Shown: positions 44,222 through 51,864, counted from the first letter of the stretch. The stretch is DNA of 64,000 nt from Thermoplasmata archaeon (GCA_022750115.1 JAKIWI010000008.1:18109-82108); one strand, 5' to 3'. The notes: generated by a model from the sequence alone, not told the origin. Numbers and translations: made by a program.

Positions 44222-44412
44222 CTAAGCGTCCTCGACGGTGAAGGAGATCGTGAGTTCGGGCATTTCGGCGTTCTTCCAAGGGCCCTTCTTGCATGGAGGT
44301 GGGACATGCCAGGCGAGGGGTGAGCCACCGCCTGGTAGGGCAATCTCGAGAGACCAGAAGGAGTCCTGAACACACGTCGGATAGGGGGCGAGGAATATTC
44401 CCGGGGTATATC
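44222..44412 (-). pseudogene. possible 3' remnant of a surface-protein gene
   Basis: An open frame with protein-like composition runs from just after a TAA at about 44413-44415 to a TAG at 44222-44224 (pieces: CVQDSFWSLEIALPGGG, LAWHVPPPCKKGPW, ELTISFTVEDA). No start codon exists, so at best it is the last 60 codons of a lost gene. It underlies the promoter of the gene at 44425. The rest of the 337-nt gap shows nothing. Confidence 0.3.
44392..44412 (+). promoter_or_regulatory. AT-rich promoter region of the ten-repeat surface protein
   Basis: GGAATATTCC (44392-44401) is centred 28 nt before the ATG at 44425, and GTATATCC follows at 44405-44412. The first would give a leaderless mRNA from 44425; the second would favour GTG 44452. 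Confidence 0.4.
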
Positions 44413-44424
44413 CTACTCTGAGTT

Positions 44425-47235
44425 ATGTCCCCTCAGGGGCGTACGAGGCTTGTGGGATACCTGAAGCTGGGGCCTGCGGTCTATGCGCTCGGGGTCCTCA
44501 CGCTCCTCCTGCTGAGCTCGGGCGGGACCATCGGTGGGCACCCGCTGGCAGCCGCGGGGCGCCCGAACCACGAACCAGGCGCCCCCGTCGCGTGGCCCGA
44601 GATGCCGGGGGTCGCGTCGGGAATGCGCCATGCCGCGGTGACGAGCCTCTACGTCGTGGTCATCACGGAAACGGGACTCCCTTCAGGAACGAACTGGACC
44701 GTCAACTTGACCTCACTCTCAACGCAGGTGTCAATCTACCACTGGTCCTTGACACCCAACGTCACGTTCTCGGTACCGAACGGGTCCTATCGATTCACCC
44801 TCCGGCCCGTCATAGGACTCTCTCCCTCTCCGCCGAGCGGAAACCTTACAGTCAGCGGAGCTGGGGTCACCCAGACAGTGTCCTTCGTGGCGCCTCCCGC
44901 GCGCTACGAAGTCACCTTTGTCGCGTCCGGCATCCCGGTTAACTGGGGCTGGGTAGTGATTTTCAACGGCTCCCAAAGTGAAACCTCGAGCCCGGAGTCG
45001 CTCTCCTTCCAGGTTGTCAATGGGACCTACAGCTACGGAATCGGGCAGACCGGCTCCTACACCCCGACGCCGGCGTTCGGCAACCTGACGGTGAGCGGTC
45101 AGAACCTCGTCATCGCGGTCTCGTTCCGGGCGCCGACGACTTATCTCGTGTCTTTCAACGAGACCGGGCTCGCCCCGGGGACCTCCTGGCAGGTGTGGCT
45201 CGGTGGCGCGACGGCAGGGTCGAGCACGCCCTCTGTAGTGTTCAACATGACCAACGGATCGTACGCGTTCGTCCTTACCGCCGGAGCGCAGCCGACGGGG
45301 TACGTATCGGCGAACTCCCCGGGAAACCTGACCGTGAGCGGGTCTGCCATCTTGCTCAACGTCACGTTCGTTCCGGCGCCCTACCTATTGACCTTCTCCG
45401 AGACCGACCTTCCAAGCAACACGGTATTCAGTGCCTGGGTGACTGGCCTGGGAGGACTTGGGCAGGCCGGGGTCGGCTCGTTTGGGATTAGCGTCGTCAA
45501 CGGCACATACGCGTACTGGGTCCCGCCAGTCTGGGGATACCAGCCAACCGTCCCGACGGGCAACGTCACGATCGGTGGGGCAAGCGTCACTGTGAACGTC
45601 ACGTTCCTACCGCAGCCGTACACCCTGACGTTCACCGAAACTGGGCTCGCTCTGGCGACGAACTGGACGGTCGTGGTAGCCAACGAAGAGGGTTCGACCT
45701 CGAACGCCAGCACTCTCTCGGTGCCGATTGGGAACGGGACATTCCCCTTCGAGGTTTTCTCCGTCCCCGGCTACACGACGGGCCCCGCGAACGGGAGTGT
45801 CACCGTCACCGGTGCGAACCAGAGCGTCTCCATCACGTTCAGCTCAACCGCGAACGCGACGCGGTACGCGGTGAAATTCACGGAGGTGGGTCTGCCGGTC
45901 GGCTCGGAATGGAGCGTTGACCTCAACGGGACGTATTGGTCCGGTTCGGGGACCCAGATTACGGTGAACCTGTCGAACAATTCATGGTACTGGTTCCAGA
46001 TTCATGGTCCTTCCGATTACTCCGCAGTCGACGCCTTTGAGGACTTCTCGGTACACGGCAGCAACCTGACGTTTCGGGTATCGTTCTTCGACGTGGTCGC
46101 CGCGTTGTACAGCATCACCTTCACAGAGCACGGGCTCCCTAACGGGACGGACTGGACCATCGCCACGGGCCACATTGTGAGCTCCTCGACAGCCGCCTCA
46201 ATCGCCATCACGGTCCCGAATGGAACCTACGCGTTCAACGTCTCCACGGGAAGCCAGTACCTCCCCACACCGGCGGGAGGGACCGCCCTTGTCTCTGGCG
46301 CCGGAGTCGCGATATCGGTCAACTTCACGCTCGGTCCTTCGCCCCCGCTCTACCCCATCGAATTCAACGAGTCGGGACTGCCGAAAGGGGCCAACTGGTC
46401 TGTGGACTTGGGTGGGATCACGAGCAGCTCGTCCGGCCCGACGGTGGAGTTCGAGAGGTCGAACGGCACCTACCTCTACTCCATCAGCAGCATGCCGGGA
46501 TACGTCGCTACGCCGGGCTGGGGGAACGTGACGGTCCACGGGGTTGCTCGGGTAGTTTCCATCGTGTTCGCGTCCACAGCGCCTGCACCTCCGCCGCCGG
46601 TGTTTGAGATCACGTTCCACGAGAACGGACTTCCAAACGGCACCGGCTGGGGCGTGGTCATCGGCAGCGCCATCGAGACATCGCTGACGAACAGGATCGC
46701 ATTCGCAGACGAGCCGAATGGGACCTACGGTTACGTCGTCCTCGCGATTTCGGGCTACTCTGCCACGTACTCGGGAATTGCGACAGTAGCCGGTGAAAAC
46801 GCTACCATCAACGTCACGTTCGTCCCGCTCACGTATCCAGTCATCATCGTTGAGTTCGGGCTTGCCAGCGGGACGAACTGGTCCGTCACTGTATCGAACA
46901 ACTCGACGGGATTCCACGAGACTCGGTCTTCCACATCAAACACGATTGAATTCGAGCTCCCTAACGGCACGTACTCGATCTCTGTTTCCGTTCCCGCCGG
47001 CTACTCGTTTTCGTTATCGACCGCAGCACTCACGGTGGCTGGGCACTCTCCGGCGACTCCGTCGTTGGACGCAACCCCAGTCAGCCACCCGCTCTCGACC
47101 GGCCCTGCGATGGAGATCGCGTTAGTCGTGGGGATTGGTGTCCTCGCAACGGTAGCGGTCAGTCTCCTGGCGTGGTCGCGACGCCGGCCCCCTACCCCGA
47201 CGGCGGCGCAGAACTCTCTCCCTCGGCACACTTGA
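44425..47235 (+). CDS. large surface protein of ten tandem beta-sandwich repeats
   Basis: 936 residues. Signal peptide (YALGVLTLLLLSSGG), then ten repeats of about 80 residues, each opening with a variant of FTETGLPSGTNWTV, followed by an NGTY motif and closing with G-NVTVSGAxVxVxVTF. The repeats diverge from each other and are rich in N-x-S/T sites. A C-terminal membrane helix (IALVVGIGVLATVAVSLLAW) with an Arg-rich tail anchors it. Similar repeats are known from large archaeal surface proteins, often near thermopsin peptidases. An S-layer-like or adhesive role is inferred. Confidence 0.85.
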   Translation: MSPQGRTRLVGYLKLGPAVYALGVLTLLLLSSGGTIGGHPLAAAGRPNHEPGAPVAWPEMPGVASGMRHAAVTSLYVVVITETGLPSGTNWTVNLTSLSTQVSIYHWSLTPNVTFSVPNGSYRFTLRPVIGLSPSPPSGNLTVSGAGVTQTVSFVAPPARYEVTFVASGIPVNWGWVVIFNGSQSETSSPESLSFQVVNGTYSYGIGQTGSYTPTPAFGNLTVSGQNLVIAVSFRAPTTYLVSFNETGLAPGTSWQVWLGGATAGSSTPSVVFNMTNGSYAFVLTAGAQPTGYVSANSPGNLTVSGSAILLNVTFVPAPYLLTFSETDLPSNTVFSAWVTGLGGLGQAGVGSFGISVVNGTYAYWVPPVWGYQPTVPTGNVTIGGASVTVNVTFLPQPYTLTFTETGLALATNWTVVVANEEGSTSNASTLSVPIGNGTFPFEVFSVPGYTTGPANGSVTVTGANQSVSITFSSTANATRYAVKFTEVGLPVGSEWSVDLNGTYWSGSGTQITVNLSNNSWYWFQIHGPSDYSAVDAFEDFSVHGSNLTFRVSFFDVVAALYSITFTEHGLPNGTDWTIATGHIVSSSTAASIAITVPNGTYAFNVSTGSQYLPTPAGGTALVSGAGVAISVNFTLGPSPPLYPIEFNESGLPKGANWSVDLGGITSSSSGPTVEFERSNGTYLYSISSMPGYVATPGWGNVTVHGVARVVSIVFASTAPAPPPPVFEITFHENGLPNGTGWGVVIGSAIETSLTNRIAFADEPNGTYGYVVLAISGYSATYSGIATVAGENATINVTFVPLTYPVIIVEFGLASGTNWSVTVSNNSTGFHETRSSTSNTIEFELPNGTYSISVSVPAGYSFSLSTAALTVAGHSPATPSLDATPVSHPLSTGPAMEIALVVGIGVLATVAVSLLAWSRRRPPTPTAAQNSLPRHT

Positions 47236-47320
47236 GTCGCCCTTCGCCTTCGGGGCGCGCTCGTCGCTCAGCTGGGGCCGGAAAGGGTCCCTTGGCAACG
47301 GTGCCCGCCTACCACCGGCG
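47236..47320. terminator. possible bidirectional terminator hairpin
   Basis: AGTCGCCC just behind the stop of the large gene can pair with GGGGCGAC at about 47317-47325, followed by CCCTTTTC. It lies between convergent genes. Weak evidence. Confidence 0.25.
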
Positions 47321-47332
47321 GGGCGACCCTTT

Positions 47333-47608
47333 TCAAACGCCGGGTTTGACAACGGGCGGCAGTTCGCGGGCGTCGCGCCTTCGGTTCAGGTAGACTCCTA
47401 AACCAGAAGTACCGGCGATCAGCAAGAATGCTGGCCCGAGGGGGTTGTACTCCGTGCCGGTCGTGCAGGAGCAGTTCGTGGCGTTCCCCCCAGGCGTGTA
47501 AGGGGGGCAGACACATGGGACTGGCTGAGCGATGGGCACGATGGCAATGAGTCCGATTCCGGCCAGCAGGATGGCGAGGGAGGGGGTGTACGCGAGGGCG
47601 GCTCTCAC
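47333..47608 (-). CDS. two-helix membrane protein with Cys-rich loop
   Basis: 91 residues. Helices at about 8-27 and 57-73; loop with CVCPPYTPGGNATNCSC, four Cys and a sequon, which may form disulphides. Short Arg-rich tail. Same plan as 4249 and 4705, though without clear identity. Not recognised. Confidence 0.55.
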   Translation of the reverse strand: MRAALAYTPSLAILLAGIGLIAIVPIAQPVPCVCPPYTPGGNATNCSCTTGTEYNPLGPAFLLIAGTSGLGVYLNRRRDARELPPVVKPGV

Positions 47609-47668
47609 ATCCGTGCAACAGCCTCGCGACGCTTATTGGGGGTCTGCTCCAGAACTGACCGCGCAGAC

Positions 47669-47755
47669 CTCCAAAAGTCCCAAGTCCAACCGCGATCGCG
47701 GCTCGACATAACCGTTGCCGAACCGCGCCGGGAACGGTTGTACCCACCGCGGGGC
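47669..47755 (+). repeat. repeat family R2, copy d
   Basis: CTCCAAAAGTCCCAAGTCC, AACCGCG, then AACCGTTGCCGAACCGCGCC and GGGAACGGTTGTACCCACCG. AACCGTT and AACGGTT in this copy form a 7-bp inverted repeat. It lies between two minus-strand membrane-protein genes. Confidence 0.65.
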
Positions 47756-47814
47756 AGGCCGAGCTTCCGCCTGGATCGAACTGGGCTCGAACCGAAACTC
47801 AACCTCGGCGAGGC

Positions 47815-48387
47815 TTAGTAGGACGAACCCTGAACTGTCCCGCTCAGGTAGTACGAGCCGGGTACGCTTGGTGCCTCGATCGTGAGGTTCCACGCGACTG
47901 AGTTATTTTGGGGGACCGAAGTCGGGAACGTCGAGGGCCCGACATGGAGGAGGAGAAATGGAGGATTAACTCCGATCGCCGAAACATTGTATCCCCCGCA
48001 AATCGTGCAGCCACTGTCCCTTGCTGGACCGACCCCGAACTCGAGGACGACCGTAATGGAGTCTGATGGGCCGGTAGAGTGACCGCACTGGAGGCACCCT
48101 GCGCTGGCCGTAAGACCCCTATCGCCATAGACCGACCACTCGCCGGCCAGGACCTGAACGGTCGAGGCGGCCTTCGCCGTCTCGAACGACTGAATCTCGT
48201 ACCCCAACCAGCCCGCGGCGACCATCGCGACCACGGTCAAAACAACCCAAACGCGGGTGGGCAGGGCGCTGTCCCACGCCCTTCGAGTCAGAGCGGGCCC
48301 GAGGTCAGGGAGCGGCGAGCCACAATGCGCGCAGAATCGTTCCCCGCGCTTGACGATCGCTTGGCAAGATGGACATTTCGCTCGCAA
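47815..48387 (-). CDS. membrane protein with cytoplasmic zinc ribbon and outside domain
   Basis: 190 residues. N-terminal zinc ribbon CPSCQAIVKRGERFCAHCG (two CxxC), one membrane helix at about 46-64 (VWVVLTVVAMVAAGWLGYEI), then an outside beta domain of about 120 residues with CLQCG and CTICGG, a second possible metal site or disulphide set. The layout suggests a sensor or assembly factor across the membrane; no family recognised. Confidence 0.6.
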   Translation of the reverse strand: MRAKCPSCQAIVKRGERFCAHCGSPLPDLGPALTRRAWDSALPTRVWVVLTVVAMVAAGWLGYEIQSFETAKAASTVQVLAGEWSVYGDRGLTASAGCLQCGHSTGPSDSITVVLEFGVGPARDSGCTICGGYNVSAIGVNPPFLLLHVGPSTFPTSVPQNNSVAWNLTIEAPSVPGSYYLSGTVQGSSY

Positions 48388-48483
48388 CGCTCAGGACACT
48401 CGCCCCCCGGGACCGAGCGGGCGGCTATCAAAGTTTGTCCGCCCAGAGACGGGCCAACACCTTTCGTACCGCGGAGGTCACCG
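48388..48483. other. gap before repeat cluster
   Basis: Nothing recognised. With the two repeats behind it, this is a 680-nt stretch without a gene. Confidence 0.4.
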
Positions 48484-48567
48484 AATGTCCCAAGTCTGAC
48501 CGCGGTCGAGTCCGAGCCGAGCGGCCACCGAACCGCACCGGGATTCGTTGTACCGCCGCCTCCGAAG
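48484..48567 (+). repeat. repeat family R2, copy e
   Basis: GAATGTCCCAAGTCTGACCG, then CACCGAACCGCACCGGGA and CGTTGTACCGCCGCCTCCG. It runs straight into R1 copy C. Confidence 0.6.
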
Positions 48568-48916
48568 GTCGACCGATCCCAACCACCACGGAGGCGACCT
48601 ATCCGGGACCGCCAGTCCGTACGCGGAGTCCGCCGGGACTCAGAAGTCCCGCAACTCGTCCACAAATCGACCGACGGGGTGACCCATCCCGTGACACCCC
48701 CGACCCGGACCGGTAGCACCCAGACCGGAGGGGGGGCCTTCCCACGCTTCGGAACTCGGAGGGGGGCCATCTGGGACTCCTCGGGAGTCCCGGCCCGTGT
48801 CGAATTCGCCCCAAGTTCTCGGAATCTCCGATAGGGACACCCTACCCGTAACGACCGAACTCGGACTCGGTCCGCGCTGTCCTGAGCCAAGGACTTCGCT
48901 GTCTTGCAGAGAGCGA
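48568..48916 (+). repeat. repeat family R1, copy C
   Basis: From GTCGACCGATCCC through GGAGGCGACCTATCC, AGTCCCGCAACTCG, CCCATCCCGTGACACC, then the extension GGAATCTCCGATAGGGAC and CTTCGCTGTCTTGCAGAG, shared with copy A. The end forms a hairpin TTCGCT/AGCGAA. It stands 120 nt before the promoter of 49070. Confidence 0.75.
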
Positions 48917-49036
48917 AGTGGGCGGGCTCGACACTCACCATGCTCGTGACGGGCACCGGTCCGGTGACGCGAGGCCAAGGGCCCGAACCCTGCAACCGCG
49001 CTGAGACGCGGGAATCGGAATCACTTCGTCTAATCC

Positions 49037-49043
49037 TCAAATA
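49037..49043 (+). promoter_or_regulatory. TATA-like box TCAAATA before 49070
   Basis: Same heptamer and same 33-nt distance to the start codon as at 17162 before the paralogue at 17195. Confidence 0.6.
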
Positions 49044-49069
49044 GCGCGGCCCACCTGTTTGGCCCACTG

Positions 49070-49390
49070 GTGTCGCAACGGGTCCGCCGGCTTCTCGCGA
49101 TCGGATCGGTTGTCCTGGTGCTGGTAGGATTCTCCCTGATTGTGGAGGGGCTCATCCTCCAACAGGACGTCGTGAATCGGGCGGCAAATTGGGTGAATCC
49201 GAATCCGTGCCATGGGTTTTGTCTCGCTCAGGGGGGTCTTCCATGGGACGGGGAGTACGTCCAATCGGTGCAGGACCTCTTGGTGGGTCAGCTCCTCTTA
49301 ATCGCGGCTGTCGCGACGTTGACCGTGGCATTCGCAGTGGCGATCGAAGACCGCAGGCGACGACCACCTGCTTCCCCCATGGCGGGTTGA
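49070..49390 (+). CDS. two-helix membrane protein with Cys loop (paralogue of 17195)
   Basis: 106 residues, GTG start. Helices at about 9-28 and 69-90; loop NPNPCHGFC and LPWDGEYVQSVQDL, aligning with PCPAGYGPC and PPWAGEYERSLAEI of the 17195 protein. C-terminal tail RRRRPPASP. Role unknown. The gene keeps upstream R2, R1 and the TCAAATA box in the same order as its paralogue, which indicates that the whole cassette was duplicated. Confidence 0.65.
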   Translation: MSQRVRRLLAIGSVVLVLVGFSLIVEGLILQQDVVNRAANWVNPNPCHGFCLAQGGLPWDGEYVQSVQDLLVGQLLLIAAVATLTVAFAVAIEDRRRRPPASPMAG

Positions 49391-49550
49391 ATCGGACAAT
49401 TTCCCCGGAAACGGGAACCCTTTTGAGGAAGATCGCGGACACCCGGAGGGTTCGACTACCCCTGGACTCCCCGCCGGCGGGCCCCCTTCACTCTCGAGAG
49501 CCGTCCCGCGAGGGGGCAAACTCGATTAGCTCCCTCGATGGTCGGGAATC

Positions 49551-50000
49551 ATGGTTCCCGGTGCCCCGGAGGTCGAGTGGGTCCCGGGCATGTCCCGCCG
49601 CTGGTGGAGCGCCGGATTCATCTCGATCCTCCTCGGTTCCGGGTTCTTGGGTGACCTGCTTGGGAACGGTTTCCGGTTTCCCCCGCAGAGCCCGCCACCT
49701 CTTACCGACTGGCTCGCGAGCGTCGCCCTCGCGGTAGTCGTCGGGCTCCCCGCGATGCTCGCGTACCTCCGAGTCGTGCCGACCATCGCGAGCGTCGGAA
49801 TCATGGACGAGGGGCTCATCGTGGACTTCGGTCGGCCGAGTTCCGCAATGCCAGGTTTCCGACAGGGATACCGTTGGGCCGAGCTCCGTCGGCGGGGTCG
49901 AAGAGTTCTCCTCCCGGAAGTTCGCCCAACTGCTCCGAAATCGCTCCGGCTGGGCGGCGTACAGTTCGAGCGATTGAGATCCAAGATCGCCCTCGGTTGA
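49551..50000 (+). CDS. membrane protein with PH-like beta domain (paralogue of 13985)
   Basis: 149 residues. VEWVPGMSRRWWSAGF at the N-terminus is shared with 13985. Helices at about 18-36 and 50-70, then cytoplasmic strands (IMDEGLIVDFGRP, RWAELRRRGRRVLL, LRLGGVQFERLR). Function unknown. Confidence 0.6.
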   Translation: MVPGAPEVEWVPGMSRRWWSAGFISILLGSGFLGDLLGNGFRFPPQSPPPLTDWLASVALAVVVGLPAMLAYLRVVPTIASVGIMDEGLIVDFGRPSSAMPGFRQGYRWAELRRRGRRVLLPEVRPTAPKSLRLGGVQFERLRSKIALG

Positions 50001-50177
50001 CACCGACCCAGCCTCGAAGAGTAGCGCCGCCGACCCGCCTGGGTCCCGCCGCCCACGGAATGTAGTGGCTCTAAACCGAATATGGCTCAAATCCCCCCGG
50101 AGTTGAACCATAAGACATTCCGGCGACATCGTGAGATTGGCGAGCCCGCTCCGCCATCTTGTCATTCTCGGCCTGAG

Positions 50178-50285
50178 TGGGGCTGCCCGAATTTGAATCG
50201 GGGTCCCGGGTTCCCAAAACCCGAAGGATGGACCAGTAGAGCGGCCCGGGGGCGGTCCCCGACGCCGAAACTACCCCACAGCCCC
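50178..50285 (-). tRNA. tRNA-Pro (anticodon TGG) with D-loop intron
   Basis: Acceptor GGGGCTG/CAGCCCC, T arm CCCGA-TTCAAAT-TCGGG, anticodon arm CGGGT-TTTGGGA-ACCCG with TGG at 34-36, discriminator A, CCA not encoded. Between T17 and the TGG carrying G18-G19 stand 33 extra nt (50236-50268). Removal gives D loop AGTTTGGTCC and 75 nt, as in tRNA-Arg. It begins 13 nt after the UPF0179 stop, same strand. Confidence 0.9.
50236..50268 (-). other. predicted intron in the D loop of tRNA-Pro
   Basis: Bulge TT^T after exon GTAG, intron stem CGGC/GCCG around a GGGG-ACCG-CCCC hairpin, then CTCT and bulge AC^T. Both splice bulges match those of tRNA-Arg. The central helix is weaker here: A14-T and G15-C pair, G12 wobbles, T13 does not pair. 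Confidence 0.7.
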
Positions 50286-50298
50286 GCCACCGAGTTGT

Positions 50299-50727
50299 TC
50301 AGACGGCCTCCACCCGCTTGAGCGTTCGCCCAATCCGGCACTCTGCCGGGTCCGGGTGGATGGTCTCGATTCGATAGCGCTGCTTGACGGGCAGGGATGG
50401 GCCGGAGCAGATGTCCCAGTTCGAGCAGTCGAGCCGGTTGCAGCCGTATCGACCTGTCTCGACTGAGCTCCCCACGACGGCCGTCCGGGATTCGACGACC
50501 AGAGTTCGCGGAACCGCCCGGACTTCGACGACAGAGGCGACCGTCTCCTGGAGGGCGCACGGGTGGCTGACCGGCCGAACATGAGTCACAGAGTACCGCC
50601 GACCTGCGTCGAGAGTCAGGCAGGCGTGGCGGTAGGGGCATGTCCTGCAGACCGGAGCCGCCCCTTGGAACACGAACTCGAATCCGACCTTCGCTTGGGC
50701 CGTTGAGATCAGCGTGATGTCGGACAT
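50299..50727 (-). CDS. UPF0179 family protein
   Basis: 142 residues. Cys-rich archaeal protein with CRTCPYRHACLTLDAGRRY near residue 28, VSHPCALQE, and GCNRLDCSNWDIC near residue 105, the conserved Cys set of UPF0179, possibly an iron-sulphur or zinc site. Function unknown. It starts 3 nt after the G1PDH stop and ends 13 nt before tRNA-Pro, so the three may share a transcript. Confidence 0.88.
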   Translation of the reverse strand: MSDITLISTAQAKVGFEFVFQGAAPVCRTCPYRHACLTLDAGRRYSVTHVRPVSHPCALQETVASVVEVRAVPRTLVVESRTAVVGSSVETGRYGCNRLDCSNWDICSGPSLPVKQRYRIETIHPDPAECRIGRTLKRVEAV

Positions 50728-50730
50728 TGC

Positions 50731-51837
50731 TCAGGAGATCACTCCGGTCGTGCTCGCGAGTCGTTCTGCCGCCTCTCGCGTCAGCCCGTTGTCGCCGAGA
50801 ATTGTGTAGCGTTCGGGACGGATCGTGTGCGCTTTCACGAGGGCGGCCACGACCTCGTCGTTCGTGATTCCGAGCTCCCGAGCGGTCACCGGGGCACCGA
50901 TCGTTTGGAGCGCGGTCCGGATTCGCTTCCAGTCCCCCCCGTGGAGGTACATCATCATGATCGCGCCGACGCCGCACTGCTCGCCGTGAAGGCTCGGATG
51001 GGCCGCCACGAGGTCGAGCGCGTGGCTGAACAGATGCTCGCTGCCCGAACACGGGCGCGAGGAGCCCGCGACGCTCATCGCGAGTCCCGCCACGATCATG
51101 GGCCGGATGGCGATCCACGCCGATTCCTCGAGATTCGGCTTGATGAGGCTCGCGTGCTCCATGATCTCCTGCGTGGCGTACTCCGCCAGCGTCGCCGCGC
51201 TGCTGGAGAACTCCTCGTTGCGGAGTCGGGCAGAGAGCTTCCAGTCGAGGACGGCAGTCGAGTTGGAGATCACATCGGCACACCCCGACGCGAGCAGCCG
51301 GAACGGCGCCTGGAAGATGACGGAGGTGTCGGCGAGGATGCCCATCGGCACCACGGCCGCCTCGCTCGTGACCTTGCCCGAGTCGCGCAGGGACGCCCTG
51401 GGGGAGGAAATCCCGTCGTGGGCAGCGGATGTCGGGACGCTCACGAACGGGATGTGCGCGCGAGCCGCGGCTACCTTGGCGATGTCGATCTTGCTTCCGC
51501 CCCCGACGGCGATGAGGAAGCGCGCACCCGATGCGCGAACCTCGCCGAGGACTCGGTCGACCTCGACTGAAGTTGCGTCGTGGGCGAGGATTGTGGCGAT
51601 GTCGAACTTCGATTCGCCAAGTATCTCAACGGCCCGCCGACCGGCCAGTTCGAGCGTGGTCGGGCCGGTTACGACGGCGCCTCGGTCGGGGAAGTCGAAC
51701 TGGCGGCACATCGACCCGAGCTCGCTGAGGACGCCGTGCCCCGCCAGCACGGCGCGCGGGAAGACCATCGATCGGGCTTTCCCGAAGGCCGAGGAAGACC
51801 CCAGGGCCGGGGGATGGCCCGGGACCTCTGCCGGCAT
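50731..51837 (-). CDS. egsA: sn-glycerol-1-phosphate dehydrogenase
   Basis: 368 residues. NAD(P)-binding AVGGGSKIDIAKVAA near residue 115, VPTSAAHDGISSP, and zinc ligands including the His of GSEHLFSHALDL and HGEQCGVGA. It reduces dihydroxyacetone phosphate to glycerol-1-phosphate, the first step to the archaeal lipid backbone, and is the clearest archaeal marker here. A TTTATA box lies 28-33 nt before ATG 51837 (leaderless). Confidence 0.95.
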   Translation of the reverse strand: MPAEVPGHPPALGSSSAFGKARSMVFPRAVLAGHGVLSELGSMCRQFDFPDRGAVVTGPTTLELAGRRAVEILGESKFDIATILAHDATSVEVDRVLGEVRASGARFLIAVGGGSKIDIAKVAAARAHIPFVSVPTSAAHDGISSPRASLRDSGKVTSEAAVVPMGILADTSVIFQAPFRLLASGCADVISNSTAVLDWKLSARLRNEEFSSSAATLAEYATQEIMEHASLIKPNLEESAWIAIRPMIVAGLAMSVAGSSRPCSGSEHLFSHALDLVAAHPSLHGEQCGVGAIMMMYLHGGDWKRIRTALQTIGAPVTARELGITNDEVVAALVKAHTIRPERYTILGDNGLTREAAERLASTTGVIS

Positions 51838-51864
51838 GAGGGCGGTTCGAGGGCGGGGGGCCGC

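Noticed and set aside
44057..44323. Open frame of 88 codons on the plus strand before the ten-repeat gene
   Set aside because: Arg/Pro-rich composition without domain or start signal; it overlaps the start of the minus-strand gene 43614-44087.
8374..47301. TTGGCAACGG shared by 8374-8383 and 47292-47301
   Set aside because: A single shared 10-mer without common flanks is expected by chance in 64 kb of biased composition.
11580..48567. R2 copies as a CRISPR array
   Set aside because: Half-units are not identical, the spacing sequence is itself conserved, and no cas gene is present.
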